From Deltaproteobacteria bacterium (GTDB lineage: Bacteria > Desulfobacterota > Dissulfuribacteria > Dissulfuribacterales > DYLC01), in assembly GCA_028695735.1 (NCBI GenBank), contig JAQVIJ010000003.1:1-64000 (forward strand): a stretch of DNA of 64,000 nt, written 5' to 3'. Positions within the stretch are counted from its first letter, which is position 1. The number at the start of each line of letters is the position of its first letter. The notes under the pieces are model-generated. The model made no database searches. It had not been told where the DNA came from and saw only the letters and a program-made list of their open reading frames with translations. A program made the translations under genes and the position numbers. Of the stretch, positions 1 to 8,539 are shown piece after piece.

Positions 1-106
<106 letters not shown>

Positions 107-116
107 TTAAATTTTA

Positions 117-141
117 GGCCCCCTTAACTGGGGGCTTTTTT
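117..141 (+). terminator. Rho-independent terminator of the rRNA operon
   Basis: GCCCCC (118-123) pairs with GGGGGC (130-135) across a short TTAACT loop, followed by six T. It lies 11 bases after the 5S 3' end, exactly where an rrn terminator is expected. Confidence 0.9.
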
Positions 142-143
142 AT

Positions 144-414
144 TTAATATGCATAAACAGCCGAAAGCCACGCCCGCTCCCTGGGATTGTTGGCACTCTG
201 GGACAAGACCTCCGTCTGATAGAGGTAGGGAATATGTTGCGGAGTCACTGTCCCGCTGTTGTTGTTCACCACACCACCTGTCTCCAATACATTCGTAGAA
301 GTACTGCTGTTGCCTTCGTCGTTTTTTCTCAGAAATGGTGCATCGTCTTGTGAGATTGATAGTTATCTGCAACTGATTGGTTTCATTATAGGGGGCTGAA
401 ATGAGGTTCTTCAT
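144..414 (-). pseudogene. frameshifted gene remnant of unknown function
   Basis: Read on the minus strand, an open frame starts near 414 with MKNLISAPYNETNQLQ. About two dozen codons later (near 345) it loses sense. A neighbouring frame then reads QDDAPFLRKNDEG and continues to a stop at 144-146 with a protein-like C-terminus (PYLYQTEVLSQSANNPRE, then RAWLSAVYAY). The two pieces join naturally with a one-base shift, so this looks like the tail of a decayed gene wedged behind the 5S gene. I recognise no family. No upstream start with a spaced ribosome binding site is visible. An alternative is chance coding in non-genic DNA. Confidence 0.4.
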
Positions 415-492
415 CTCCTCCGAAAGTTTTACATTTTACAATTTAAAATTTGTTTTTGTGCGTCTATTTCAGTAAATTTCGTAAAAATTTTA

Positions 493-521
493 TTGACAAA
501 ATTGATTCTATTTTTTAAAAT
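493..521 (+). promoter_or_regulatory. sigma-70-type promoter of the Yip1-family gene
   Basis: TTGACA at 493-498, a 17-base spacer, then TAAAAT at 516-521 (5 of 6 matches to the -10 consensus). It sits in AT-rich DNA about 55 bases before the start codon at 575, the best textbook promoter in the window. Confidence 0.75.
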
Positions 522-574
522 AAAATTTCTGCAAAATATTGATATAAACTTGATTCGAAAAGGGGGGGACGAGT

Positions 575-1177
575 ATGAATCTTATTGCAAGGGCCAAGGC
601 AATTTTATTGCATCCCAGAGAGGAATGGCAGATTATTACAGAGGAATCAACAAACATACAGAATCTTTATAAAGAGTATATTATGATTCTGGCAGGAATC
701 GGACCAATAGCCTCAATTATCGGAATGTCGATAGTTGGTATAAGCCTGCCTTTTGTTGGTTCATTTAGAGTGCCATTGACTACCTCAATTGCATCTTCTG
801 TCGTTAATTATCTGATGACACTTGCCGGTGTTTATGTGTTTGCTTTGATTATCGATGCATTGGCCCCTACTTTTTCAGGTGAAAAAAATTTTGGCCAGGC
901 ATTTAAATTGGCTACTTACAGTTCTACAGCAGCGTGGATAGCTGGTATTTTTACAATAATTCCTGCAATGAGCGTATTGGGAATATTGGGTTGTTATAGC
1001 TTATTTCTATTGTATACTGGTCTTCCTATTCTTATGAAAGTTCCTAAAGAGAAGGCATTGGGTTATACCATAACAGTTGTTATCGCTGCTATTATCATTT
1101 TTATGATTATCGGAGCAGTATCTCATACATTTATTTCCTATCCTGTGCCCAATATGCCTGTACCCAATATACGATAG
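575..1177 (+). CDS. Yip1-family integral membrane protein
   Basis: A 200-residue protein starting MNLIARAKAILLHPREEW, which matches the N-terminal signature of bacterial Yip1-domain (PF04893-type) proteins: a short cytoplasmic helix with a P-x-EEW motif, then about five hydrophobic segments (near 38-58, 68-100, 110-130, 135-155 and 165-190). The molecular function is unknown; the family is named after eukaryotic vesicle-traffic proteins, and bacterial members are uncharacterised. A purine-rich GGGGGGG ribosome binding site lies 8 bases upstream. It is a single gene behind its own strong promoter, clearly more AT-rich than what follows. Confidence 0.8.
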   Translation: MNLIARAKAILLHPREEWQIITEESTNIQNLYKEYIMILAGIGPIASIIGMSIVGISLPFVGSFRVPLTTSIASSVVNYLMTLAGVYVFALIIDALAPTFSGEKNFGQAFKLATYSSTAAWIAGIFTIIPAMSVLGILGCYSLFLLYTGLPILMKVPKEKALGYTITVVIAAIIIFMIIGAVSHTFISYPVPNMPVPNIR

Positions 1178-1331
1178 CTGTTGAGTAGGCCATTTGAATT
1201 CATGCAGAATGAGGGATTATGTAGTGTTTTTAAATAGCTCCTTGGCTGTAAGGTAATGAAACCAATGGCCCTATATGGAGATGCAGCAGCTTTCAGGTTG
1301 ATGTGTTGTGTGAGAATTGATGCTTCTGATG

Positions 1332-3776
1332 CTATAAAGGTGATAAGTGAAAAGTAGTTCTTATCACCTTGCCGCCTTCAGGGCCGCCTTTGGGCCCCAA
1401 TTCTATTACACAATCACATAATTCAATGAGTTCTTCCATGTGTTCTATAATGACTATGGAATGGCCTAACTGTATCAGTTCATTCCAGATGTCTAAAAGT
1501 TGTTGTATATCGCACAGATGCAGCCCTCTGGAGGGTTCGTCCATTAGGTATATGTTGGGTTGTTTAGATGGCGTTATGAGTGCCTGACAGAGTTTGAGCC
1601 GTTGGCATTCACCTCCTGAGAGATTTACTGCCCACTGACCCAGCTGCAGATACCCCAGCCCCATTCGCATGGCTTCCTTGAGGGGTTTTCTGATATATGC
1701 GACCTTGGAGAAGAAGTTGTGTGCCTCTTCAATGGTCATCTGAAGCACCTCAGCTATATTGAAGCCCTTGTATCGAATTCTCAATGTGTCCCTATTATAT
1801 CGGGCGCCTCCGCAGATCTCACATACTGACTTTATGGGAGGCAGGTATTCCACATCTGTGGTCACAAAGCCCTGGCCCTGGCATGCCTCACACCTACCTC
1901 CTGGTTGCATAAGATTGAAATGAGAAGGGCCGTAGCCGCTGGCCCTGGCTGCCTGAGTCATGGAAAAGAGCTTTTTGATGTGAGCAAAGATGCCCAGATA
2001 TGTGGCAGGCATGGAGAATTTGGAACGAAAAAGGGGTTGCTGATTTACGATGCGCGGCACAGGCCAGCTTTGGGTATTATATAAGGACAGCAGCGGAGTA
2101 GCTGCGGTGGTTTCGAGTTGATTGCGTTCGTGTTTTTGTAGCAATGCCTCATAAAGGGCACTGGCCAGGCTGCTCTTTCCCGAGCCTGAGACACCTGTTA
2201 TGCAGGAGAGGGTGTTTAAGGGAAAGGCCACTGATATGTTTTGCAGGTTATTTTTGGAGACATGCTGAAGCATCAGATACGGCCATGATTTTGATATAGC
2301 TTGTCTTTGGCGGAATAGCCGCTTTTGACCCGTTAGATATGGTCGAGTGACGGAGGCCTCACAGGCATTCAAGTCGGCTGGAGGGCCTGCATAGATGAGT
2401 TCACCCCCCTTTTTGCCCGACCCTGGCCCAAGTTCCACCACATAATCCGCCTGCTCAATGCTCTTTAGGTCGTGCTCCACCAGCACAATGGTATTGCCCA
2501 TTTCCTTAAGTGCCTTTAGTTCGTTCCACAACGCCGCCTGTTCCTTTGTGTGTAGGCCGCAGGTGGGTTCATCCAGCACATAGAGGACACCGGTAAGCGC
2601 CCTTCCCAACTGCGCTGACAGCCGCATTCTCTGTATCTCTCCGCCGGATAGATTTTGAAGGGGCATATTCAAGGGAACATAGCCCAAGCCCAAGCGTTCC
2701 ATGGACTGCAGTCTGTTTTGAATGGCCTTGATCAGCTCCTCCGCTGCACATTTGCGGGCTGATTCCCTGTGAAATGACAGGGTGGCAAGGAGCTTTTCCA
2801 TAAAAATAGACAGGTCCTGAATGTTACAGGACAGGAGTTCGTAAATGGAGCGGTTTAAGACCTTGACAGCCCTTGCAAAGGAATTGAGTCCTGTATGTTC
2901 ACATTGGGCGCATCCTTTGCCGCTGCATGACTCACATGCGCCGTCGGCATGAAAAGGCGAGAAGAGCTGCGGTGTAAGGGAAGGGAATTGCAGCAGGCAG
3001 TCAGGGCAGAAAGGGCGTTCTGTAAAGGTAAGGCAGTTGGGGGCGGCCTGCGTTGTGTCTTGCGCCTCCACTTTTACCACTCCGTCTCCAAGCCGCAGGG
3101 CTATGCGCAATGAATCTGTGATGCGGGCAAGCCCTCCTGGTTTCAGCAGGATTCGGTCCACTACCACGTCAATGGTCCTGATTGATTCTATATCGGTGCC
3201 GATGTCATTCAGCATGGATTGTTCATCATTGATCCTGACCCGTATAAAGCCTTCTCTTGCCAATTGTTCAAGGATTTTTTCTGCTTTTTGTTTTTTGAGC
3301 CGCTGAGTGACTGGTGCCAATAGGGTCAGTTTTGTGCCTTCGGCCATGGAACACAGGGTTTCTGCCATTCGTTCCAGTGTCATGGTTAGAATGCGGCGGT
3401 GGCAGGACGGACAATACATCTCACCCATCTGCGCAAACAGATTTCTTAAAAATGAACTGATGTCAGTGAGATTGGCCACAGTGGTTTTGAGATTGGCAGG
3501 GACATAATTGTGTTCCAGCAGCAGAGGAGGGGGGAGGCCGTGAATCGCCTGTGCCTTCGGTCTTTCCCACAGACGAAGGAGCCTTTTGACCTCAAGCCCC
3601 ATGGACTCAAGATATCTGTGCTGGCCTTCTGCAAACAACACATCTATGGCCAGAGTGGATTTCCCCGAGCCAGAAGGGCCTGTGATGACTGTTAGTTGGC
3701 CAATGGGTATGGAAAGGTCGAATCCTTTGAGATTGTGATGTGTTACTCCCTTCAGAAGGATCTGTTTTTGTCCCAT
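1332..3776 (-). CDS. uvrA: compact UvrA-like excinuclease ABC subunit A
   Basis: A tandem ABC ATPase of the UvrA family, which scans DNA for damage and loads UvrB. Half one has Walker A GPSGSGKST, a CPSC pair, a UvrB-binding-type region, a zinc module (CPDC ... CESC), signature LSGGEIQRMRLS and Walker B YVLDEPTCGLH. Half two has GVSGSGKSS, zinc module CEAC ... CEIC, signature LSGGECQRLKL and YLMDEPSRGLH. At 814 residues from the chosen start it is over 100 shorter than usual UvrA (about 940). The segment that normally separates CESCSGKG from the next CxxC is missing. A start at 3833 is possible, but ATG 3776 (MGQKQILLKG) begins at the family N-terminus, with GGAG upstream. It could be a paralogue rather than the housekeeping UvrA. 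Confidence 0.85.
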   Translation of the reverse strand: MGQKQILLKGVTHHNLKGFDLSIPIGQLTVITGPSGSGKSTLAIDVLFAEGQHRYLESMGLEVKRLLRLWERPKAQAIHGLPPPLLLEHNYVPANLKTTVANLTDISSFLRNLFAQMGEMYCPSCHRRILTMTLERMAETLCSMAEGTKLTLLAPVTQRLKKQKAEKILEQLAREGFIRVRINDEQSMLNDIGTDIESIRTIDVVVDRILLKPGGLARITDSLRIALRLGDGVVKVEAQDTTQAAPNCLTFTERPFCPDCLLQFPSLTPQLFSPFHADGACESCSGKGCAQCEHTGLNSFARAVKVLNRSIYELLSCNIQDLSIFMEKLLATLSFHRESARKCAAEELIKAIQNRLQSMERLGLGYVPLNMPLQNLSGGEIQRMRLSAQLGRALTGVLYVLDEPTCGLHTKEQAALWNELKALKEMGNTIVLVEHDLKSIEQADYVVELGPGSGKKGGELIYAGPPADLNACEASVTRPYLTGQKRLFRQRQAISKSWPYLMLQHVSKNNLQNISVAFPLNTLSCITGVSGSGKSSLASALYEALLQKHERNQLETTAATPLLSLYNTQSWPVPRIVNQQPLFRSKFSMPATYLGIFAHIKKLFSMTQAARASGYGPSHFNLMQPGGRCEACQGQGFVTTDVEYLPPIKSVCEICGGARYNRDTLRIRYKGFNIAEVLQMTIEEAHNFFSKVAYIRKPLKEAMRMGLGYLQLGQWAVNLSGGECQRLKLCQALITPSKQPNIYLMDEPSRGLHLCDIQQLLDIWNELIQLGHSIVIIEHMEELIELCDCVIELGPKGGPEGGKVIRTTFHLSPL
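1337..1370. repeat. perfect 11-bp inverted repeat at the 3' end of the uvrA-like gene
   Basis: AAGGTGATAAG (1337-1347) and CTTATCACCTT (1360-1370) are perfect inverted copies around a 12-base loop. On the minus strand this hairpin covers the last codons of the UvrA-like gene and abuts its stop. There is no T-run, so it is more likely an mRNA 3'-end stabiliser or weak terminator than a strong intrinsic terminator. Confidence 0.6.
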
Positions 3777-3863
3777 GTGGTTTTCTGTCGTCTCCGCAAT
3801 AGCATTGCAGGAGCTTGCCTTATGGTCATACATGATAAAACATGATGGGAACCGCTCAATCCA

Positions 3864-4127
3864 TCAGTTCTTTTTCAATACAGGGCATGTCATGGTGTGT
3901 TTGATGGCGTCTATGGACTGGAGTTTATGCAGCACAAGATTGGACAAGGCATCGTGGCTGTCAGCTTCCACCTCCGCTATAATATCGTAAGGCCCCATGA
4001 TGATGTCATATCTTTTGATTTCAGGCATGTCAGACAGAAGTTTAGCCACAAGAGTGGTCTTGCCTATGACTGTATTGAGAAGAACATAGGCCTTTATACT
4101 GTTGGTCTGTGCGTTCGAGCTCGTCAT
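3864..4127 (-). CDS. stand-alone Lrp/AsnC-type ligand-binding (RAM) domain protein
   Basis: An 87-residue protein that matches only the C-terminal sensor half of Lrp/AsnC regulators (AYVLLNT ... YDIIMGPYDIIAEVEA ... IKHTMTCPVL), with no helix-turn-helix in front. Such solo RAM domains bind amino acids and can assemble with full-length Lrp proteins. ATG 4127 is chosen because AGGAG lies 8 bases upstream; the longer reading frame adds an unrelated lysine-rich stretch. The gene lies between HU and the UvrA-like gene on the same strand. The ligand cannot be told from sequence. Confidence 0.8.
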   Translation of the reverse strand: MTSSNAQTNSIKAYVLLNTVIGKTTLVAKLLSDMPEIKRYDIIMGPYDIIAEVEADSHDALSNLVLHKLQSIDAIKHTMTCPVLKKN

Positions 4128-4213
4128 GGTTTTTTCTCCTTTTTTTGAAATTTTTGATATAGATAACGCCATCCACCGCAAGTTTTATGGCCAATGGCAA
4201 AAAAAACCAGATA

Positions 4214-4555
4214 CTATTTTTGTGCTTCATCTTCTTGTTTTTCTACAGAGTTGTCGGACTGGCGGCTTTTCACTCTCTGATGTGATAAAAGGGGGCTTGG
4301 TTGAAAGTGTATGCGTTTGCAGGTGTCATAACGGACTGTTTTGTGTGTTTTGGGGTTTTGGAATGTCCTGCCTGACTGGGTTGTCGCATTGAAACTGCCG
4401 AACCCGCGTATCTCGACACGTTGCCCGTGCGCTATGGCCTCTGTTATGCTGTCGAGAATGATATCAACGGCCAGGGCGATATCTTGCTTGTAGTGTTGTG
4501 GGAGTCTTTTGTGCAGTATGTCCAAGAATTCCGGCTTCAAAACAGTGATTGCCAT
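4214..4555 (-). CDS. HU/IHF-family DNA-binding protein
   Basis: A 113-residue histone-like protein. Residues 1-90 show the HU fold: a helical N-terminus, the RVEIRGFGSFNATT strand motif, then an arm with the NPKTHKTV element, here diverged to GRTFQNPKTHKTVRY. This arm inserts into the minor groove and bends DNA. The tail (about 90-113, SRQSDNSVEKQEDEAQK) is longer than in E. coli HU or IHF. The position directly after rpsA-sppA fits an IHF-beta-like role, since rpsA and ihfB are often neighbours. It starts 5 bases after the sppA stop, so it is probably translationally coupled. Confidence 0.85.
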   Translation of the reverse strand: MAITVLKPEFLDILHKRLPQHYKQDIALAVDIILDSITEAIAHGQRVEIRGFGSFNATTQSGRTFQNPKTHKTVRYDTCKRIHFQPSPLLSHQRVKSRQSDNSVEKQEDEAQK

Positions 4556-4560
4556 GGTAT

Positions 4561-5487
4561 TTAGGAAATAGGCTGAGGGGTGGTCTGCTTGAGTAAGAAA
4601 TGATTTACAATAGATGAAAGTGTGTTGGCGCCTTCTTCTTCCAGAAGCTGTTTAAATGACATAAAACGGTCTTTCTGCGGATAGAACAGTTCAGGTTCGC
4701 TGGTCAGTCCTGCCTCTTTGGAGGTGATGCGTATGGCTTCGTTGAAGTTTCCGATGTGATCTATCAGTTTGAGCTCAAGTGCCTGATTACCTGAAAATAT
4801 ACGTCCGTCCGCAAGGGTTTCCACCTGTTCCAGTGGGAGTTTTCTGGATTCTGCAACCGCTGCAATGAACTGTCTGTGAATATCGTGCATGACTGACTCT
4901 ATCACGGCCTTTTCTTCCGGAGTCAGGTCGCGAGTCATGGGGCCCAGGTCCTTCAATGCCCCGCTCTTTATGACATCCAGTTTGATGCCGAGCTTCTCAA
5001 GCATGGTGCCCACATTCGGCAGTTTCATTATGACGCCTATACTGCCGGTTATCGTGCCCGGGTTGGAGAGAATCTTTCTCGCCCCAATGGCGGTGTAATA
5101 GCCTCCGGATGCAGCCAGGTTGCCCAGGGATGCGATAACGGGTTTGGTCTTGTCCAGGGATTTCAGTTCGGAATATAGTTCCTGAGACGCCCCGACCGCC
5201 CCTCCGGGGCAGTCTATTCGGACTATTACGGCCTTTATTGAATCATCTTTTTGGAATTGTCGGATGTATTTCAGATAGTCGTCGCTACCGTCAAGAATAC
5301 CCTTTACCTCAAGGACTCCTATGCGGTTCGCATTGGGCAGCACGGGTTTTTTGAAGCTGTTGAAGGCAAAGAAAAAGAGTGCAAATATAGAAAGCAGGCC
5401 CAGAAGGGTCAGGCCACCGATGGTGGCCAGGACGATCAAAAATGTGTTGCCGTGTTGTTTCTGGTTGGTTTCCTGGGCCTGATTCAT
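4561..5487 (-). CDS. sppA: signal peptide peptidase SppA, short (36K) type
   Basis: A membrane-anchored serine protease that degrades cleaved signal peptides. One transmembrane helix (about 17-42) is followed by a ClpP-like fold: RIDCPGGAVGASQE (substrate region), LAASGGYYTA with the nucleophile Ser127, and KSGALKDLGP carrying the general-base lysine (174 or 179). The 308 residues fit the half-length Bacillus-type SppA rather than the E. coli double-length form. The gene follows rpsA with a gap of a few bases in the same operon. Confidence 0.92.
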   Translation of the reverse strand: MNQAQETNQKQHGNTFLIVLATIGGLTLLGLLSIFALFFFAFNSFKKPVLPNANRIGVLEVKGILDGSDDYLKYIRQFQKDDSIKAVIVRIDCPGGAVGASQELYSELKSLDKTKPVIASLGNLAASGGYYTAIGARKILSNPGTITGSIGVIMKLPNVGTMLEKLGIKLDVIKSGALKDLGPMTRDLTPEEKAVIESVMHDIHRQFIAAVAESRKLPLEQVETLADGRIFSGNQALELKLIDHIGNFNEAIRITSKEAGLTSEPELFYPQKDRFMSFKQLLEEEGANTLSSIVNHFLLKQTTPQPIS

Positions 5488-5493
5488 TTGGAT

Positions 5494-7269
5494 TTAGTTT
5501 TCGGTTTTTGCCCTCGCCTCTTTAAGCAGGCTGCCGAGAGTGGCTGGACCTTTTTGGACATTGGTGGCGTATTCTTCGTAATAGGTCTTTTCACTTTCTT
5601 CGTTGATCTTTTTTATGGAGAGCCCTATACGTTTGTCAACAGTGGAGATATTGATTACCTTGGCAGATATTTCCTGGCCAGGTTCATACATGCCTACTGG
5701 TGTCTTGATTTTTTGATTGGAGACTTCAGAAACATGTATCAGCCCTTCTATGCCATCTTCTATTTCCACAAAGATACCAAAATCCGTAACATTGGTAATC
5801 TTGCCGGTTATAATTGATCCCAATGGATAACGTTCAGGCACAGTTGCCCATGGCTCGGGATGGAGTTGTTTTACACCAAGCGAAAAGCGTTCTTTTTCTT
5901 TGTCTATATTCAACACTACTGCTTGTATGCGGTCACCTTTTTTGTAGAGTTGGTTGGGATGATTGACTTTTTTGCTCCAGGACAGATCAGAGAGATGCAC
6001 CAGACCATCAATACCTTCTTCTATTCCCATGAAGAGGCCGAAGTCTGTTATGTTTTTGACAGTGCCTTCTATGACAGTTCCGATAGGATAGCGTTCTTCG
6101 AGGCTGTCCCATGGATTGGGCTCTAATTGCCTGAGGCTCAGTGAGATGCGTTTTGCATTGGTATCTACATTCAGAACTGCTGCCTCCACGCGATCTCCGG
6201 TTTTCATGATCTGTGATGGTTTTTTGACGCGTTTGGTCCATGACATCTCGGAGATGTGGATCATGCCCTCCACACCCTCTTCCAGCTCTACAAAAGCACC
6301 ATAATCGGTCATGCTGACAACCTTGCCTGTGACCCGATCGCCTGTATGATAGCGGTCGGCAATGGTGAGCCATGGGTCCTCTGTCATCTGTTTGATGCCT
6401 ATGGATATCTTTTCTGTAGCCGGATCGAAACTCAATATCTTGACCGTGACTTTATCGCCTGTCTTGAAGATTTTTGCAGGATTTTCGGCACGGCCCCAGG
6501 ATATATCGCTGACATGCAGAAGCCCGTCGATGCCTCCGATATCTACGAATACGCCATAATCCATGACATTTTTGACAATACCTTCCCGTACCTGCCCAAC
6601 TTCAAGGGTTTTGAGGGTCTCTTCCTTGCTCTTGTTCCTTTCTTTCTCCAGAAGCGCCCTGCGGGAGACCACTACATTTTCCCTGCTGCGGTTGCATTTG
6701 ACAACCAGGCATTCAATGGTGTCCCCGATTAGTGATTCGGCATTGCCGACGGGTTTGAGGTCGATCTGGGACAGAGGCAGAAATGCCTTGATTCCGCTTT
6801 TGACATCGCCGAGCAGGACTTCAAGTCCACCCTTCACCCTGTTCAGCACAGTGCCTTTAATCGGGGTCTGGTTGTCAAAGGCATTTTTTATCTCATCCCA
6901 TGCCTGGCGTTTGAGGAGTTTACCGTAAGAGAGTCTCAATGAGCCGGTGTCACTGTCCCATCTCTCGATGAGAACCTGTATGGTGTCACCGGGCTGTACT
7001 GTAATTTTTTGGTCGATTCCGATAAAATCCTGCATGGGAAGTGGTATTTCAGCTTTATAGCCCACATCTACCATGACATGATCCTTATCTATGCGGACTA
7101 CCTTGGCGTCTATAATGTCTCCTTGATGGAAGTCGGTGAGACCTGATTCAAAGAGCTGATTCATGTCGGTGATCTCATCCATTTTGTTAAATGAGGATGG
7201 CGCGGTCATCTCTGCCGCGGCTTGAGCCTGTTGTTGAGTTGTTTCGTTTGCGTTGACCATGTTTTCCAT
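5494..7269 (-). CDS. rpsA: 30S ribosomal protein S1
   Basis: A 591-residue protein with six S1 RNA-binding repeats, seen as recurring blocks such as GIVKNVMDYGVFVDIGG, GKVVSMTDYGAFVELEEG, GTVKNITDFGLFMGIEEG and GKITNVTDFGIFVEIEDG. Repeats 1 and 2 are more divergent, as in all S1 proteins, where they bind the ribosome. S1 helps the 30S subunit capture mRNA. Start 7269 is supported by AGGGGG ten bases upstream; an in-frame ATG three codons on is the alternative. It heads the rpsA-sppA-HU operon. Confidence 0.96.
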   Translation of the reverse strand: MENMVNANETTQQQAQAAAEMTAPSSFNKMDEITDMNQLFESGLTDFHQGDIIDAKVVRIDKDHVMVDVGYKAEIPLPMQDFIGIDQKITVQPGDTIQVLIERWDSDTGSLRLSYGKLLKRQAWDEIKNAFDNQTPIKGTVLNRVKGGLEVLLGDVKSGIKAFLPLSQIDLKPVGNAESLIGDTIECLVVKCNRSRENVVVSRRALLEKERNKSKEETLKTLEVGQVREGIVKNVMDYGVFVDIGGIDGLLHVSDISWGRAENPAKIFKTGDKVTVKILSFDPATEKISIGIKQMTEDPWLTIADRYHTGDRVTGKVVSMTDYGAFVELEEGVEGMIHISEMSWTKRVKKPSQIMKTGDRVEAAVLNVDTNAKRISLSLRQLEPNPWDSLEERYPIGTVIEGTVKNITDFGLFMGIEEGIDGLVHLSDLSWSKKVNHPNQLYKKGDRIQAVVLNIDKEKERFSLGVKQLHPEPWATVPERYPLGSIITGKITNVTDFGIFVEIEDGIEGLIHVSEVSNQKIKTPVGMYEPGQEISAKVINISTVDKRIGLSIKKINEESEKTYYEEYATNVQKGPATLGSLLKEARAKTEN

Positions 7270-7466
7270 TAATGGAAATCCCCCTAAACTGAATAAAATA
7301 GACTTTGTTTAACAGAAAATCCCTCATACTTCAATGGCTAAAAAGAAAAAAGTGCTTGCTATGCCTGGCCGTGTTTTTTAAAGGTGATTCATCCATCTAT
7401 TGGGAAATGCAAAAAAGCAATTTTTTTGTTTTACTTAAACGTGAATTTTGGGATGTTATAAATCTC

Positions 7467-7495
7467 TTGACATGTAAGAAAGTCGGTGGTTATTT
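7467..7495 (+). promoter_or_regulatory. sigma-70-type promoter for the small secreted protein
   Basis: TTGACA (7467-7472), a 17-base spacer, then TTATTT (7490-7495). The -35 is perfect and the -10 is weak. It lies 36 bases before the start codon at 7531. Confidence 0.55.
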
Positions 7496-7530
7496 TACAT
7501 GTACCAAAAAAAACAAGGAGGAGATTCAAA

Positions 7531-7770
7531 ATGCGTACAAAGGTATTGGCTATTTGTTCAGCTCTGATGTTCACGGTTGCAATGACTGGTATGGCTTTTG
7601 CTGAGGATTGCGCCAGCGGCACAGTAAAGTCTGTTGACGGTCAGAATGTGGTCGTGGATTGCGGTGGCAAGGATGTCAAGGCCACTGGTGATGCAAAGGT
7701 CGGCGACAAGGTCGCAGTCAAGGATGGCAAGGTAGCAAAGGCCGCCAAGAAGAAGACCGAAGGTTGCTAA
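7531..7770 (+). CDS. small secreted protein of unknown function
   Basis: 79 residues. A cleavable signal peptide (MRTKVLAICSALMFTVAMTGMAFA, with the A-F-A cleavage site near 24) precedes a mature part of about 55 residues. The mature protein has an internal near-repeat (GTVKSVDGQNVVVDCGG, then KVGDKVAVKDGKV), three cysteines and a lysine-rich end. A full AAGGAGGAG ribosome binding site, a perfect -35 box and a strong terminator suggest high expression. I do not recognise a family; the repeats look like a small beta-barrel or a periplasmic metal or redox buffer, but that is speculation. Confidence 0.75.
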   Translation: MRTKVLAICSALMFTVAMTGMAFAEDCASGTVKSVDGQNVVVDCGGKDVKATGDAKVGDKVAVKDGKVAKAAKKKTEGC

Positions 7771-7800
7771 TCTTTTCCATAAATTGACATGAGATTCGAA

Positions 7801-7832
7801 AAAGGGCGTCCTGTAAGGGCGCCCTTTTTTTA
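7801..7832. terminator. bidirectional Rho-independent terminator
   Basis: AAAGGGCG (7801-7808) pairs with CGCCCTTT (7820-7827), flanked by A-run and T-run. It lies between the convergent small secreted protein gene (plus) and rpe (minus) and can serve both. Confidence 0.9.
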
Positions 7833-7851
7833 TTGGGTTTGCATACGCCTG

Positions 7852-8517
7852 TTATGCCTCAGCCATCCTTTTCAATGCCTCGATGCGCATCCTGTAGTCC
7901 GTTTTTCCAAATACGGCTGAACCTGCCACAACAATATCCGCTCCTGCCTCCGACACCTGTGCGATGGTCTGTTCATTGATTCCGCCATCCACCTCGATCG
8001 CGGGATGGTGATTGTTTTTTCTTGCCATCTCCTGAATCTTGTGGATTTTTTGCAGACTGGAAGGAAGGAAATGCTGGCCTCCGAAGCCGGGGTTTACGCT
8101 CATGACCAGTATCATATCTACATCGGCCATACAATACTCCAAGAGTTGGGGAGGGGTGGCCGGATTGAGGGATACGCCGGCCTTTATCCCTAACTCCTTG
8201 ATTCTGTTGATGGTTCTGTTCAGATGTGGACATGCCTCGATGTGTACCGTCAGCCAGTCCGCCCCTGCCCTGGCAAAGGCCTCCAGATATCTGTCGGGGT
8301 CTTCTATCATCAAATGGACATCCAGCTCAAGGGATGTGACCTGGCGCACTGCCTGCACCACCAGGGGGCCAAGCGTGATGTTGGGTACGAAATGCCCGTC
8401 CATGACATCGATGTGGATGAGGTCGGCTCCTGCCGCTTCCACTGCACGTATTTCATCCCCGAGACGACTGAAATCAGCTGAGAGAATGGATGGTGCTATT
8501 TTGATTTTTTTTCTCAT
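7852..8517 (-). CDS. rpe: ribulose-phosphate 3-epimerase
   Basis: Interconverts ribulose 5-phosphate and xylulose 5-phosphate in the pentose phosphate pathway, in the cytoplasm. The 221-residue TIM barrel shows the family signatures IAPSILSADFSRLG at the N-terminus, HIDVMDGHFVPNITLG (metal-binding His and Asp), the HLMIEDP loop, VMSVNPGFGGQ (phosphate and substrate loop) and the terminal VDGGI motif with the catalytic aspartate. Length is normal. AAGGAC lies just before the start. It is followed by the bidirectional terminator and sits behind hypF with a 22-base gap. Confidence 0.96.
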   Translation of the reverse strand: MRKKIKIAPSILSADFSRLGDEIRAVEAAGADLIHIDVMDGHFVPNITLGPLVVQAVRQVTSLELDVHLMIEDPDRYLEAFARAGADWLTVHIEACPHLNRTINRIKELGIKAGVSLNPATPPQLLEYCMADVDMILVMSVNPGFGGQHFLPSSLQKIHKIQEMARKNNHHPAIEVDGGINEQTIAQVSEAGADIVVAGSAVFGKTDYRMRIEALKRMAEA

Positions 8518-8539
8518 AGGTTAGTCCTTTTGAATATTT

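Noticed and set aside
1178-1331. tRNA or small RNA in the gap after the Yip1 gene
   Set aside because: No cloverleaf or strong hairpin apart from the inverted repeat at the end of the uvrA-like gene.
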